From NCBI GenBank assembly GCA_038329865.1, contig JBBQNK010000002.1, forward strand, positions 1 through 64,000: a stretch of DNA of 64,000 bases. The letters are read 5' to 3'. How positions within the stretch are numbered: position 1 is the stretch's first letter; each line of letters begins with the position of its first letter. The notes below the pieces were generated by a model. It did no database searches. It saw only the letters and a program-made list of their open reading frames with translations, and was not told the origin of the DNA. Made by a program: the position numbers and the translations under genes. Origin of the DNA: JANMES01 sp038329865 (GTDB lineage: Bacteria; Planctomycetota; Phycisphaerae; Tepidisphaerales; Tepidisphaeraceae). This document shows positions 1 to 8,851 of this stretch, one piece after another.

Positions 1-27
1 GACAACCAACTCACCCCGATTTGCCCT

Positions 28-86
28 GTAGCCGGCTCGATTGCTCGCCGTATATTCCCCACGGCGACAAAGCCCGCCGGCTACAC
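28..86. repeat. Inverted repeat, 'gccggc/tgctcgccgt' family (copy 1)
   Basis: The arms gtagccggct...tgctcgccgt and acggcga...gccggctacac are imperfect reverse complements. A related, better conserved copy lies at 32764-32845. It sits in the intergenic space downstream of pdxJ. Nothing else is visible in bases 1-127. Confidence 0.7.
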
Positions 87-127
87 GAAGTCCAAATCAT
101 TCGCGCCAACAGGTAACGCACCTTCGA

Positions 128-862
128 TCAGGCTTCGCACGCTTTCAGATAATTCCGAACCGTTTCCGCCAGCCCGAATTCCAGCGCGTCGGCGATCAGC
201 GCGTGGCCGATGGAAACTTCGAGGACCGATTTCACAGCGTGCAGGAATGGCGGCAGATTAGGAATGTTCAGATCGTGCCCGGCGTTCACGCCCAGGCCGA
301 GACTCGTCGCTGCCGCCGCCGCTGCGACGTAGGGGGCGACGGCTTCATCCGCCCGCCCGGCCGCGAAGCCGGTGGCGTACGGCTCGGTGTAGAGCTCAAC
401 ACGATCGGCCCCCGTGTTTTTCGCCCCGTCCATCATGACGGCGTCGGCATCCATGAAGAGGCTGACGCGTGCGCCGAGCGAATGCAGCTCCGCGATGATC
501 GGCCGCAGGCGATCGCCGTTTTCCGCCAAATCCCAACCTTCGTTGCTCGTGAACGCCTCCGTCGCATCCGGCACGAGCGTGCACTGCGTCGGCCTGACTC
601 GCCGAACGTGGGCCATGAACGCACCTTCGAACGGATTGCCTTCGATATTGAATTCCGCCTTGGGGTACGACTTGAGCAGCCCCGCCAATTCATCCACGTC
701 ATTCGGGCGGATGTGCCGCTCGTCAGGCCGGGGGTGAATCGTAATGCCGTTCGCGCCCGCATCGAGGCAGATCCTCGCGGCCCGCAGCACGCTCGGAATG
801 CCCAGGTGCCGCGTGTTCCGCAGCGTGGCGACTTTGTTGACGTTGACGGAGAGGTGAGTCAT
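128..862 (-). CDS. pdxJ: Pyridoxine 5'-phosphate synthase
   Basis: PdxJ condenses 1-deoxyxylulose 5-phosphate with 3-amino-2-oxopropyl phosphate, the last ring-closing step of de novo vitamin B6 synthesis, in the cytoplasm. The 244-residue product has normal family length. Visible hallmarks of this TIM barrel are the N-terminal VNVNKVATLRNTR, the substrate-binding TIHPRPDERHI near residue 45, NIEGNPF, the VPDATEA loop, VELYTEPYA and the phosphate-binding GLGVNAGHDLN near residue 195. I chose the ATG giving MTHLSVNVN; a TTG three codons upstream is less likely. No partner of the pathway is adjacent, and a hairpin repeat lies just upstream of the start. Confidence 0.95.
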   Translation of the reverse strand: MTHLSVNVNKVATLRNTRHLGIPSVLRAARICLDAGANGITIHPRPDERHIRPNDVDELAGLLKSYPKAEFNIEGNPFEGAFMAHVRRVRPTQCTLVPDATEAFTSNEGWDLAENGDRLRPIIAELHSLGARVSLFMDADAVMMDGAKNTGADRVELYTEPYATGFAAGRADEAVAPYVAAAAAATSLGLGVNAGHDLNIPNLPPFLHAVKSVLEVSIGHALIADALEFGLAETVRNYLKACEA

Positions 863-868
863 GAAAAT

Positions 869-955
869 CAAGGGACAAGTATTCAGGGGAAAGGGGCAAG
901 TGGGATTGCAATTTTTCGTTTGCTTGCCCCTTGCCCCTGAATACTTGCCCCTATT
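869..955. repeat. Tandem-word inverted repeat ('caagtattcagggg/ggggcaag')
   Basis: The left arm (gacaagtattcagggg, ggggcaag) is mirrored by a right arm (cttgccccttgcccctgaatacttg). The arm contains short near-repeats of 'ggggcaag'. It fills the gap between the pdxJ start and the stop codon of the SGNH hydrolase, ending 4 bases from that stop. Confidence 0.8.
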
Positions 956-958
956 CCT

Positions 959-1612
959 TTACCATTTAAATCCAATTCCGTTCAAAAACGCCTTGGCGAT
1001 GATCATGTGGCCGGATTGGGTCGGGTGGACGCGATCCCATGACAGGGTTGAGGGATAGTAACTCTTGAGCGCCTCGTTGAAGGCGGCCTGCGTATCGACG
1101 AAGACCGCCTTGTACTCAGCGGCGAGTTTCTTCACGATTTGGCCGTACTCGTTCATGCGCATCAGCATCGCGTCTTTTGGGTTCGTCTCGATGTAGAACG
1201 GCGTCATCAGCACCAGCCCTTTGAGCTTCGATCGAACCTGCTCGATGTTTGCCCGGCAGTTGGCTTCATACTCCGGCGGCAGGACGTGAAGCTCCTTCAT
1301 TCGCGGGAGATCGAACTGCCGCCAGACGTCGTTCGTGCCGATCATGATGCTCAGCCAATCGGGCTTGAGGTCGATCACATCCTTCTGCCAGCGATTTTTC
1401 AGATCGCGGGACGTGTGCCCGCTCGTGCCGACATTGACCACGCGAATGCCGAGCTGGGGATACGTCGCTCCGAGCAAAGCCTCCACCATCGTGACATAGC
1501 CGCGCCCGAGCGGATCGAAAAGCCCCTCCGCCACGGGTTGAGTACGCCCGGCGTCGGTGATGGAATCGCCGATCATGAGAAGCTTTTGGTTTGCGCTGAT
1601 TTTCAGTGCCAT
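959..1612 (-). CDS. SGNH/GDSL-family esterase-like hydrolase
   Basis: The 217-residue product belongs to the SGNH hydrolase superfamily, whose members deacylate esters or acetylated sugars. Block I is GDSITDAGR (nucleophile Ser near residue 17), block II surrounds the Gly in VGTSGHTSRD, block III is GTNDVW (oxyanion Asn) and block V is DRVHPTQSGH, with the catalytic Asp and His. No signal peptide is apparent, so a cytoplasmic location is likely. An AAGGA precedes the ATG by four bases. The substrate cannot be told from sequence; carbohydrate-ester esterases of this size are common relatives. Confidence 0.88.
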   Translation of the reverse strand: MALKISANQKLLMIGDSITDAGRTQPVAEGLFDPLGRGYVTMVEALLGATYPQLGIRVVNVGTSGHTSRDLKNRWQKDVIDLKPDWLSIMIGTNDVWRQFDLPRMKELHVLPPEYEANCRANIEQVRSKLKGLVLMTPFYIETNPKDAMLMRMNEYGQIVKKLAAEYKAVFVDTQAAFNEALKSYYPSTLSWDRVHPTQSGHMIIAKAFLNGIGFKW

Positions 1613-1625
1613 GAAATCCTTTCAG

Positions 1626-1711
1626 AGGACTTAGGACCAAGGACTTTGGACTTAGTTAAAACGCAGAAATCTCTCTTCACTAAGTCCTTAGTCCTAAGTC
1701 CTAAGTCCTTC
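1626..1711. repeat. Tandem-word inverted repeat ('ggacttag')
   Basis: The left arm is built from ggacttaggaccaaggacttt and the right arm from three to four degenerate copies of ctaagtcctt. It ends 5 bases before the stop codon of the VOC gene. A second copy made of the same word lies at 34404-34482. Confidence 0.85.
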
Positions 1712-1715
1712 TTCC

Positions 1716-2534
1716 TTATTTCGCCAAAGTCGCCACCAGCCGCCACACCAGGTGCGGCGAGAGCGGCCTCGGTTGCGTTTTGTTGAACGCGTCGACGATC
1801 TCATCAAATTTCGCGGTGTAAGGCAACCGGTCGCGCCGGCCGATCTGGTCGCCTACGAGTTCGGCCAGTTCGATTTTCTCTGCTTCAGTAATCTCCGGCG
1901 GTACGGACTTGGCCGGGCCTAGCTTGGGCAGCTTGCCGCCTTTGCGGAAATTCAGAAGGTGCCGCCAGACTTCCTCACGCGTGATCGTCACGGCGCTGGC
2001 GTTGCTTGCCGCCAGGCCGGCGGCGTAATCCTTGTACAGCTGCTCGAAGTGCGGCGTGTAAGGCAGATCGTCGGCGGTTCGGCCGATGTCGGTGTACAGC
2101 TTCGCCAGCAGTTCGCGCTTGGCCGTCACCTTCGGCACTACGCCCGCGAAAAGTGTGCCGGGGGATTTACCGTCTTCGATCACGCTCGTCGGTGCGTCGG
2201 AGTCGTCGCGATCGATCAGCATCAGCACCAGGCCGAACGGATCTTTCACCGTCGCGCGCCAGCCGCGGGCCGATCGCACCGGCGGGGAGATGAAATTCAT
2301 TCGCAATTCAAGTCGCTTGGCATACCAGTCGCGGACGCTGTCGACGAGGTAATAAATCCCCTCGGCCGGCAGGTCGGGGTCGGTGTGCAGCACCAGTTCG
2401 CTCTCGCCGAGTTGAAAGCTCGCCAGGTTTTTCTCCTGCTTGATCGGCCGAAGCCCGAGCGACTCAGCGTAGTACTTCGCCGCCGCCGGAAGGCTCGGTA
2501 CGCGGAGGAGGATTCGATCGACACGGTGAAGCAT
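1716..2534 (-). CDS. VOC/glyoxalase-fold protein with duplicated C-terminal motif
   Basis: Residues 1-110 form a vicinal-oxygen-chelate (glyoxalase/bleomycin-resistance) domain: LHRVDRILLRVPSLPAAAKYYAESLGL, then the GWRATVKDPFGLVLMLIDRD strand pair. Which metal or substrate it binds is not evident. The rest of the 272-residue product contains two copies of a motif of the form LPYT-x2-F...(V)WR-x-L (near residues 160-200 and 235-270), which I do not recognise as a named family. I rejected an upstream in-frame start because the ATG giving MLHRVDR begins 4 bases after the stop of the upstream membrane-protein gene, implying co-transcription. Confidence 0.75.
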   Translation of the reverse strand: MLHRVDRILLRVPSLPAAAKYYAESLGLRPIKQEKNLASFQLGESELVLHTDPDLPAEGIYYLVDSVRDWYAKRLELRMNFISPPVRSARGWRATVKDPFGLVLMLIDRDDSDAPTSVIEDGKSPGTLFAGVVPKVTAKRELLAKLYTDIGRTADDLPYTPHFEQLYKDYAAGLAASNASAVTITREEVWRHLLNFRKGGKLPKLGPAKSVPPEITEAEKIELAELVGDQIGRRDRLPYTAKFDEIVDAFNKTQPRPLSPHLVWRLVATLAK

Positions 2535-2538
2535 GGGA

Positions 2539-3948
2539 TTAAGTCGGGTCGGTCGCGACGGCGCCTTCGACCGCGCCCACCGGATGTTTCGGTGCCGCAT
2601 ATCCGCCGCGGAAGACGAAAAATCCGCCGGTGAGATTCCAGAACATCTGCACGAGGCGGATGGACATTGTCAGCAGCACGGCGTGAGTAACCGTGCAGCC
2701 TTGGCGCTTGGTGAGCAGGATGGCAAAAAATTCCATCACCCCCGCGCCCTGCGGCGGCCCGGGGAGCGCGCCGCTCAGCACGATGACCGGCACCGCAACC
2801 CAGTAGTATTGCCACGCCAGCGGCAGGCCGAACGCCTTGCCGGCGAAGATCGCGCTCACGATGCACGTCATGTGCACCGGCAGCGACATCAAGAGCGCCG
2901 TCAGCATCAGGCCCGGGCGCGTGCCGTAGAGTTCCATCGCCTCAACGGCGTTGCGAACCTGCCGCTGCATCGGGAGGCGACCGAGGATGAAGTTCAACCC
3001 CGTGCCGCGACGCAGCACCGGCACGTAGAAGACGATCAACCCCGCGGCAACCATGCTCAAGATGACCGCCGAGCCGATGGCGATCTTATGACACTGCGGA
3101 ATATCCCAGTGCAGCGCCGCCATCGTGCCGCCGAGGATCACCAGCGCGAGCAACCCGATGACGCGGTCGATCAGCACCGACAGCACCACCTGCGTGCGCT
3201 TCGGCGTGTTCTTGGCGGCGTAGGCGGCCTTCACCAGGTCGCCGCCGGTGCTGCCGGGGAGAAAGTTGTTGTAGAACAGCCCCACCATCGTCAGCACGAA
3301 CGTGCGGCTGTTGCTGATCTGAATGCCCAGCACACGCAGCAGCATCGCCCAGCGGGCACTGACTAAGATGAACGTCACGGGAAACACCACCACCGCCAGC
3401 AGCAGGTAAAGGCTGTTCGCCCCTGCAATGATCCGGCCGATCGATTCATCCACCAGCGGGTAAGGCACAGGCTCGGGGTGAAATCCTTCGATCTGCGAGA
3501 ACTCGATCGTTGTTGCCTTGCTCGAATTCGCCAGGCCAAGCACTTTGTCGAAAATCGTCCGCGGCGGCGCGACGATCACCGGCCAATGCTTGCGATCTTC
3601 GCCGGCGCTCACACGCAGCGCGAGGATTTCCATCGTCTCGCTCTGCCCGGGGCCGAGATGGATGATGGCTTTATCAACATCCAACCCCGGCCGAACGAGC
3701 AAATCGGTGCGCGGCACGTCCGTCTCGACCAATTCGCCCGGCTTGATGAAGGGATCCAGAATCCGAAACGTCGCTTGCGATTCATCCCACGCCCCCACCA
3801 ACCGCACCGCCGTCGGCCGGCCTGTTGTGGGATTCGCGATCATCACCGAGTTGCGCCAGGTGATGTTCTGCAGCACAATCCAAATGCCCACGACCGCGAT
3901 CCCCCACCGCAGCGTGAACAGCGACCATTTCTTAACGTGCTTCATCAT
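2539..3948 (-). CDS. YbhN/UPF0104-type integral membrane protein (lysylphosphatidylglycerol synthase TM-like)
   Basis: The 469-residue protein starts with a membrane anchor (residues 8-27), has a roughly 140-residue extracytoplasmic segment, then a polytopic domain of about seven helices. It carries family signatures: NSRTFVLTMVGLFYNNFLPGSTGGDLVKAAY near residue 215 and the SGALPGPPQGAGVMEFFAILL region near residue 395. These match the flippase-like LPG_synthase_TM/UPF0104 family, whose members are linked to lipid transport or modification; the exact substrate is unknown. The large loop between helix 1 and the core is unusual for the family. It is co-transcribed with the VOC gene downstream (4-base gap). 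Confidence 0.82.
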   Translation of the reverse strand: MMKHVKKWSLFTLRWGIAVVGIWIVLQNITWRNSVMIANPTTGRPTAVRLVGAWDESQATFRILDPFIKPGELVETDVPRTDLLVRPGLDVDKAIIHLGPGQSETMEILALRVSAGEDRKHWPVIVAPPRTIFDKVLGLANSSKATTIEFSQIEGFHPEPVPYPLVDESIGRIIAGANSLYLLLAVVVFPVTFILVSARWAMLLRVLGIQISNSRTFVLTMVGLFYNNFLPGSTGGDLVKAAYAAKNTPKRTQVVLSVLIDRVIGLLALVILGGTMAALHWDIPQCHKIAIGSAVILSMVAAGLIVFYVPVLRRGTGLNFILGRLPMQRQVRNAVEAMELYGTRPGLMLTALLMSLPVHMTCIVSAIFAGKAFGLPLAWQYYWVAVPVIVLSGALPGPPQGAGVMEFFAILLTKRQGCTVTHAVLLTMSIRLVQMFWNLTGGFFVFRGGYAAPKHPVGAVEGAVATDPT

Positions 3949-3994
3949 AGGGAGTTGGGATTGTCACCGGAGGGGCGGGTTTGGCAAGGGCGAG

Positions 3995-4106
3995 CGGGAA
4001 ATGGGAATGCAGAGTGCAGAATGCAGAATGCAGAATGAATGCAGGATCATCCGATCGACTTTCCCGAATTCTGCATTCCGCATTCCGAATTCTGCATTTC
4101 CCATCC
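3995..4106. repeat. Tandem-word inverted repeat ('gcagaat')
   Basis: Four degenerate copies of 'gcagaat/gcagagt' form the left arm, and ctgcattccgcattccgaattctgcatttcccat forms the right. It lies between the divergent YbhN-like gene and sat. Reading frames entering sat from this repeat are spurious. A related element is at 22396-22473. Confidence 0.85.
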
Positions 4107-4182
4107 TCCTCTTGTCCCCCCCGCGCAATTCCCCTACCATCGCCCACTCGATTTTGAACCCTTAATTCCTGGAGAGTTGCCC

Positions 4183-5343
4183 ATGTCCCTTGTCGCCCCA
4201 CACGGCGGAACGCTGATCAACCGAGTTTTGCCCGCCGATAAAGTCGCGGCCGCTACGAAGGAAGCCGAATCGCTTTTTTCGATCACGCTCTCGCCGCGCG
4301 AGCAGTTTGATCTGGAGATGATCGCCATCGGCGCGTTTTCGCCGCTCACGGGCTTCATGGGCAAGGCCGACTTTGACCGCGTCGTTAAGGAGATGCGCCT
4401 CGCCAACGGCACGGTTTGGCCGATCCCCGTCACGCTCACCGCGACCGACGAGATCGCGGCGAAAGTCAGCAAGGGACAGAAAGTCGCGCTCAAGGACGAC
4501 AAGGGCCGCCTGCTCGGCATCCTCAGCGTCACCGAAAAATACGCCCACGATAAGGCCGCGGAAATCCCGGCGGTTTACAAAACCGAAGACGAAAAGCACC
4601 CCGGCGTCGCGGCGATCAAGAAGCAAGGCGACACCTGTATCGCCGGGCCGATCGACGTCGTGAAGACAATGTACGAGCCCGAGTTCGAAGCCTACCGCCT
4701 GCCACCCGCCAAGACGCGCGAAGCTTTCGCCGCCAAGGGCTGGAGCACGGTGGCCGCGTTCCAGACGCGAAATCCGATCCACCGCAGCCATGAGTATCTC
4801 ACCAAGTGCGCCCAGGAAATGACCGACGGCCTGCTGATCCACCCGCTCGTCGGCGAAACCAAGAACGACGACATCCCCGCTGACACGCGCATGGCCTGCT
4901 ACCAGGTGCTCGTCGACGGCTACTACAACAAAGATAAGACGATGCTCAGCGTCATGCCGCTCGCCATGCGGTACGCCGGCCCGCGCGAAGCGGTGCTGCA
5001 CACGCTCATCCGCAAGAACTACGGTGTGACGCACTTCATCGTCGGCCGCGACCACGCCGGCGTGGGCAACTACTACGGCACGTACGACGCGCAAAAAATC
5101 TTCGACCAGTTCGACATGCTCAAAGACATCGGCGTGACGATTCTGAAGTTCGAGCACACCGCTTGGTGCAAGAAGTGCGAAGCGATCGTCAGCACCAAGA
5201 CCTGCCCGCACGGCCCGGAAGACAAAGTCGCCCCGAGCGGCACGAAAGTGCGAGAAATGCTCAAGGCCGGCGAGCGCCCGCCGCAGGAATTCTCCCGGCC
5301 GGAAGTGGCGGACATTCTGATCAAGTGGGCACAGTCGGTTTAA
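4183..5343 (+). CDS. sat: Sulfate adenylyltransferase (ATP sulfurylase)
   Basis: Sat activates sulfate with ATP to adenosine 5'-phosphosulfate, the entry step of sulfate assimilation. The 386-residue product is of the homo-oligomeric Sat type, with an N-terminal PUA-like domain and a catalytic domain. The ATP-binding QTRNPIHRSHEYL (near residue 194) and the GRDHAGVGNYYGTYDAQ loop (near residue 288) are intact. A CxxC and further Cys (WCKKCEAI, TKTCPH) near residues 326-345 match the zinc-binding knuckle of bacterial Sat. The ATG is preceded by GGAGAG at 6-base spacing. It stands alone here; no APS kinase or APS reductase is adjacent. Confidence 0.95.
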   Translation: MSLVAPHGGTLINRVLPADKVAAATKEAESLFSITLSPREQFDLEMIAIGAFSPLTGFMGKADFDRVVKEMRLANGTVWPIPVTLTATDEIAAKVSKGQKVALKDDKGRLLGILSVTEKYAHDKAAEIPAVYKTEDEKHPGVAAIKKQGDTCIAGPIDVVKTMYEPEFEAYRLPPAKTREAFAAKGWSTVAAFQTRNPIHRSHEYLTKCAQEMTDGLLIHPLVGETKNDDIPADTRMACYQVLVDGYYNKDKTMLSVMPLAMRYAGPREAVLHTLIRKNYGVTHFIVGRDHAGVGNYYGTYDAQKIFDQFDMLKDIGVTILKFEHTAWCKKCEAIVSTKTCPHGPEDKVAPSGTKVREMLKAGERPPQEFSRPEVADILIKWAQSV

Positions 5344-5385
5344 CAACCGCCTGCAGTTTCGCAAAGATTAGTTGAGTCGCACCGC

Positions 5386-5727
5386 CTACCGCCGCGAGCG
5401 GTTTACGCGGTCCCATGCTTTTTTCATGCCGAGGTCGTACGAACTGGTCGCCACGGGGGCCGAAGGCTCGGGCGCATCATCCACGGCCACTTCATCAAGA
5501 AGATTGGTTTGATCGAGTTGCTTCAGCCGCGCGTACAAGGCTGGATGCTTCTCTTCGTCGTCGCTCTTCCAATGGCTGACATCGACATACGTGTCGCCTA
5601 CCGACAATTCATTCTTCGGAATCAGGTGCACGCTGCCCGCGTTGCGAACCACGTGTAGCGAAAGTGCCGCCAGCCCCCAACCAGCAAGCAGCACCATGGC
5701 CGTCGCGAACTTCAAAAGTTTGAGCAT
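5386..5727 (-). CDS. Small membrane-anchored protein of unknown function
   Basis: I do not recognise a family. The 113-residue product starts with a hydrophobic helix (LKFATAMVLLAGWGLAALSLHVV, residues 5-27) that is either a signal anchor or an uncleaved signal peptide. A polar domain follows, containing VGDTYVDVSHW and KHPALYARLKQLDQ, so the bulk probably lies outside the cytoplasm. The second ATG (MLKLLKF) was preferred because it places the hydrophobic segment in the usual position. It runs convergent with sat, 40 bases from the sat stop. Confidence 0.6.
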   Translation of the reverse strand: MLKLLKFATAMVLLAGWGLAALSLHVVRNAGSVHLIPKNELSVGDTYVDVSHWKSDDEEKHPALYARLKQLDQTNLLDEVAVDDAPEPSAPVATSSYDLGMKKAWDRVNRSRR

Positions 5728-5891
5728 GCGAGCCTCCACCTCTGCATCGGCCGATCGATGCGCCGCATGATCAATTCGTAATTGGAAATCCGTAGAATGG
5801 GGGATGGCCTGATCCGGCAGCGCGGAGTATTCCTTTTATCAGGTTGGTTGAAGCGCAGGAACGGTATAAACGGAATAGAGCGACGCGGGAT

Positions 5892-6452
5892 TTACATCGA
5901 AGTCGGCTTCATCGGACCCGGCCGCGGAGGAATTCTTCCGGGGCCGACTGTTTGCCGCTGTGTCAAACTCGTCAGATTCTTCGGCTCGCCGACCATCGGA
6001 TCGGGCGGCAACGGCGATGCTCCGGTTTCGAAACTCGTCGGCTCTTCGATCGTCGGAGCACTGTCGCCGACTTCCGTGGCCTTGACGGTCATCGGGATCG
6101 CGCCGGAGTAGAAACCGACGGCGAATAAACCCTGCTGCTGCTGATAGGAGAAGTTGATCAGGTCGCAAAATTCGCGAATTAAGGCTTGCGCCGAAGGATC
6201 ATTCCGCTCGGCCGCCTGCACGGAAAGTTGATGCTTGCGGTCGCGGAAACGCATGATCTGCACGAATCGGCCGGTGGATTCGGTCGGGCTCCAGTTGCTA
6301 CCGACCTGTTCGTACGCTTCAAAATGCGTGCACCCGAGGCGCGCGAGCGTCTGGCGGAATCGGCCGAGCAGGCGCGAATGCTCCACCCGTTTTTCGCGTG
6401 GCACGAGGTAACTGTTGGTCTGCAATAGCATGAAATCTCGATCGTACGACAC
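5892..6452 (-). CDS. Hypothetical protein, probable alpha/beta fold with proline-rich tail
   Basis: The 186-residue product is not recognised. Residues 1-125 look like a compact globular domain (YLVPREKRVEHSRLLGRFRQTLARLG, then FVQIMRFRDRKHQLSVQAAERNDP), reminiscent of a dimeric alpha-beta barrel but without diagnostic residues. Residues 130-186 are rich in Pro, Thr and Gly and probably disordered. There is no signal peptide. It is divergent from rpiA, with a long near-perfect inverted repeat between them. Confidence 0.55.
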   Translation of the reverse strand: MSYDRDFMLLQTNSYLVPREKRVEHSRLLGRFRQTLARLGCTHFEAYEQVGSNWSPTESTGRFVQIMRFRDRKHQLSVQAAERNDPSAQALIREFCDLINFSYQQQQGLFAVGFYSGAIPMTVKATEVGDSAPTIEEPTSFETGASPLPPDPMVGEPKNLTSLTQRQTVGPGRIPPRPGPMKPTSM

Positions 6453-6558
6453 GTTCCGCCGGTAGTTTCATTGTGACACAAGGATCATGGCGGATCAAAC
6501 CGGCGTGGGAAATTAATCGATCGGATTGAATTGCGATTTTATCGGTCAAAAAGTATTC

Positions 6559-6651
6559 CACGCCGCTTCTGAGCGTACACGCGAAGGGGCGGATCTTTCC
6601 GGCGCGTCACGAAGAATCCGCCCCTTCGCGGTTACGTTCAGAAGCGGCGTG
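6559..6651. repeat. Long near-perfect inverted repeat
   Basis: The arm cacgccgcttctgagcgtac/gcgaaggggcggatctt is mirrored by aagaatccgccccttcgcg/gttacgttcagaagcggcgtg, about 39 bases per arm with few mismatches. It lies in the divergent space 67 bases upstream of the rpiA ATG. It could be a cruciform or RNA hairpin; no similar copy is visible in this window. Confidence 0.8.
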
Positions 6652-6717
6652 AAAGCCATTGCGGGAGTCGGGCAGTCTCGCTTTGACATCCCACCTCAGC
6701 CCGTTACGCTCGTGCCG

Positions 6718-7395
6718 ATGAACCCCAAGCAGCTTGCCGCCGAGGCCGCTCTACCACTCCTTTCTTCGGGCATGGTCGTTGGATTGGGCACCGGCTCAAC
6801 GGCCGACTACTTCCTTAAGGCGCTCGGCGATGCGATCGCGCAAGGCCGGCTGAAAAATATCCGCGGCGTGCCGACCAGCGTGCAATCCGACCGCCGTGCG
6901 CGCGAGCTCGGCATCCCGCTAACCACGCTGGCCGAGTGCCCTCGCCCCGATCTGACCGTCGACGGGGCCGACGAGATCGACCCGCATCTCAACCTTATCA
7001 AAGGACTCGGCGGCGCACTGCTGCGTGAAAAAATCGTCGCTCAGGCATCGGCCAAGCTCATCATCATCGCCGACTCCAGCAAAACCGTGCCGACACTCGG
7101 CAGCAAGTGCCCGCTGCCGGTGGAGGTCGCACCGTTCTGCTACGAAACGCACGCGACGTTCCTGAAAACACTGGGGGCCGATCCGGTTCTACGCCGCCAT
7201 GCCGACGGTAATCCGTACGTGACAGACAACGGGAATTTCATTTTCGACTGCCGATTTTCCGCGATTACCGACCCGGCTGGTCTACAGAAGAAACTGAAAG
7301 ACCGCGCGGGCGTGGTCGAGGCGGGATTATTTCTCGGCTTGGCGACAATCGCGTTTGTGGCCGACGAGAACGGCGTGAAGACGCTGAAGAAGTGA
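6718..7395 (+). CDS. rpiA: Ribose-5-phosphate isomerase A
   Basis: RpiA interconverts ribose 5-phosphate and ribulose 5-phosphate in the pentose phosphate pathway. The 225-residue product has the expected length and the family motifs: GLGTGSTADYF near residue 19 (phosphate binding), DGADEIDPHLNLIKGLGGALLREKI near residue 81 (catalytic Asp/Glu and Lys) and SSKTVPTLGSKCPLPVEV near residue 119. I took the ATG of MNPKQLAAEAAL; the open frame continues upstream only through unconserved sequence and a repeat. Its TGA overlaps the left end of a tandem-word repeat. Confidence 0.95.
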   Translation: MNPKQLAAEAALPLLSSGMVVGLGTGSTADYFLKALGDAIAQGRLKNIRGVPTSVQSDRRARELGIPLTTLAECPRPDLTVDGADEIDPHLNLIKGLGGALLREKIVAQASAKLIIIADSSKTVPTLGSKCPLPVEVAPFCYETHATFLKTLGADPVLRRHADGNPYVTDNGNFIFDCRFSAITDPAGLQKKLKDRAGVVEAGLFLGLATIAFVADENGVKTLKK

Positions 7396-7543
7396 ACCAC
7401 GGAGGCACTGCGTCACGGAGGCGCGTTTGGCAGATACGATTGACCCCGCAATCGACGTCCATTTAAAGAAAGCCGATTCGCAAAATACGCTTGAACCGTC
7501 GAGCGCGCCTCAGTGACTCCGTGCCTCCGTGCCTCCGTGGTTA
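7393..7543. repeat. Tandem-word inverted repeat ('ccacggaggcac') overlapping two stop codons
   Basis: The left arm tgaaccacggaggcactgcg begins in the TGA of rpiA. The right arm gtgcctccgtgcctccgtgg ends with tta, the stop codon of the convergent ketosynthase gene. The arms consist of near-repeats of 'cacggaggc'. About 78 bases separate them. Confidence 0.8.
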
Positions 7544-8791
7544 TTCCGCCCTCCGAATCACCAGCGCACTGTTCTTGCTCCCAAACGCGATGCAGTTACA
7601 CAGCGCCGCCTTCACCGGCACTCGCCGCGAAACGTTCGGCACATAATCCAAATCGCACTGCGGGTCCGGCGAATCCTGGTTGATCGTCGGATGCACCGCA
7701 CCCGCCGCCATCGCGAGCACTGTCGCCGCCACGCCGGCGGCGCCGCAGGCGCCTTGTGGGTGGCCGATCATCGACTTGGTGCTGCTGGCGGGGATATTTT
7801 TCGCTCGATCGCCAAAGCACTTCTTCACCGCCATCGTTTCCATGCGATCGTTCAATTCCGTGCCCGTGCCGTGCAGATTGATGTAGTCGATTTCGTCTGC
7901 CGACACACCCGCGCCGGCCATCGCGATTTGCATCGCCCGCACGGGCTCGACTACATCCGGCGCGATCTGCACGCGATGGAACGCGTCACACGTCGAGCCG
8001 TACCCGGCGATTTCCGCCAGCGGCCTCGCACCCCGGGCGGCGGCGTGGTCCGCGTCTTCCAGCACGAACATCCACGCCCCTTCGCCGAGCACGAATCCGT
8101 CGCGCTCGATCGTGAACGGGCGCGATGCCTTGGTCGCCGCATCCCACCGCCGCGTGCTGACGACGCGCATCTTTTCGAACGCGCTGAAAATCCCCGGCTC
8201 GATCGGCGAATCCGCCCCGCCGGCCAGCACGATCGGCACCACGCCGCTGCGGATCATCATCGCCGCGTAGCCGATCGCGTCGGTGCTGCTGGTGCAGCCG
8301 GTGGAGATGACATGGCTAGGCCCGCGCAGGTGAAGCGCGATTGAAAGCTCGCTCGAAAGATTGCCATGCGTGCCGCCGGTGATCGAGTAGAGCGACGCCT
8401 GCCCGCCGGTGAACATCTCGCGGTATTGTTGCTCGATGAACCCAAATCCCCCGCCGCCGGTGCCGAGAGCGACGGCGATTTTTCGCTGCGTCTCCAGATC
8501 GTCCGGCTGCGGCGAAAGGCCCGCCTGCTCCATCGCCTCCCGCGCCGCCGCCAGCGCCAGCGGCACCATCCGCGGTACGCGCTTCAAGTCTGCGGCGGAC
8601 ATCACGCTCAACGGATCTAACCCGCGCACCTGCGCCGCAACGGACGATCGAAGGCCGGTCACATCAATCCCCTCGATCCGCCGCACGCCACTCGTCCCGA
8701 CAAGGCATGCCTCGCCGAACGCCGCGCGGCCGATGCCGTTGGGGCTGATCGCTCCGATGCCGGTGATGACGACGCGCTTTCTCGGGGTCAT
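7541..8791 (-). CDS. Beta-ketoacyl-ACP synthase family protein (FabF-like)
   Basis: The 416-residue thiolase-fold enzyme resembles KAS II (FabF), which extends acyl chains by decarboxylative condensation with malonyl-ACP. The catalytic triad is present: Cys in VISTGCTSSTDAIGYA (near residue 163), His in NLHGTGTELND (near 305) and His in SMIGHPQGACGA (near 342). The active-site context STGCTSS differs from the usual DTACSS/SSAC, as in specialised ketosynthases outside core fatty-acid synthesis. No ACP, ketoreductase or acyltransferase is adjacent, so the pathway is unclear. The ATG gives MTPRKRVVITGIGAISPNG, a normal N-terminus. Confidence 0.9.
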   Translation of the reverse strand: MTPRKRVVITGIGAISPNGIGRAAFGEACLVGTSGVRRIEGIDVTGLRSSVAAQVRGLDPLSVMSAADLKRVPRMVPLALAAAREAMEQAGLSPQPDDLETQRKIAVALGTGGGGFGFIEQQYREMFTGGQASLYSITGGTHGNLSSELSIALHLRGPSHVISTGCTSSTDAIGYAAMMIRSGVVPIVLAGGADSPIEPGIFSAFEKMRVVSTRRWDAATKASRPFTIERDGFVLGEGAWMFVLEDADHAAARGARPLAEIAGYGSTCDAFHRVQIAPDVVEPVRAMQIAMAGAGVSADEIDYINLHGTGTELNDRMETMAVKKCFGDRAKNIPASSTKSMIGHPQGACGAAGVAATVLAMAAGAVHPTINQDSPDPQCDLDYVPNVSRRVPVKAALCNCIAFGSKNSALVIRRAE

Positions 8792-8851
8792 GGGTGAACG
8801 ATCTTAGGCCTTTTGTGCGGAGTCAGACACCGGCGTATTCCGAGATTTCCG

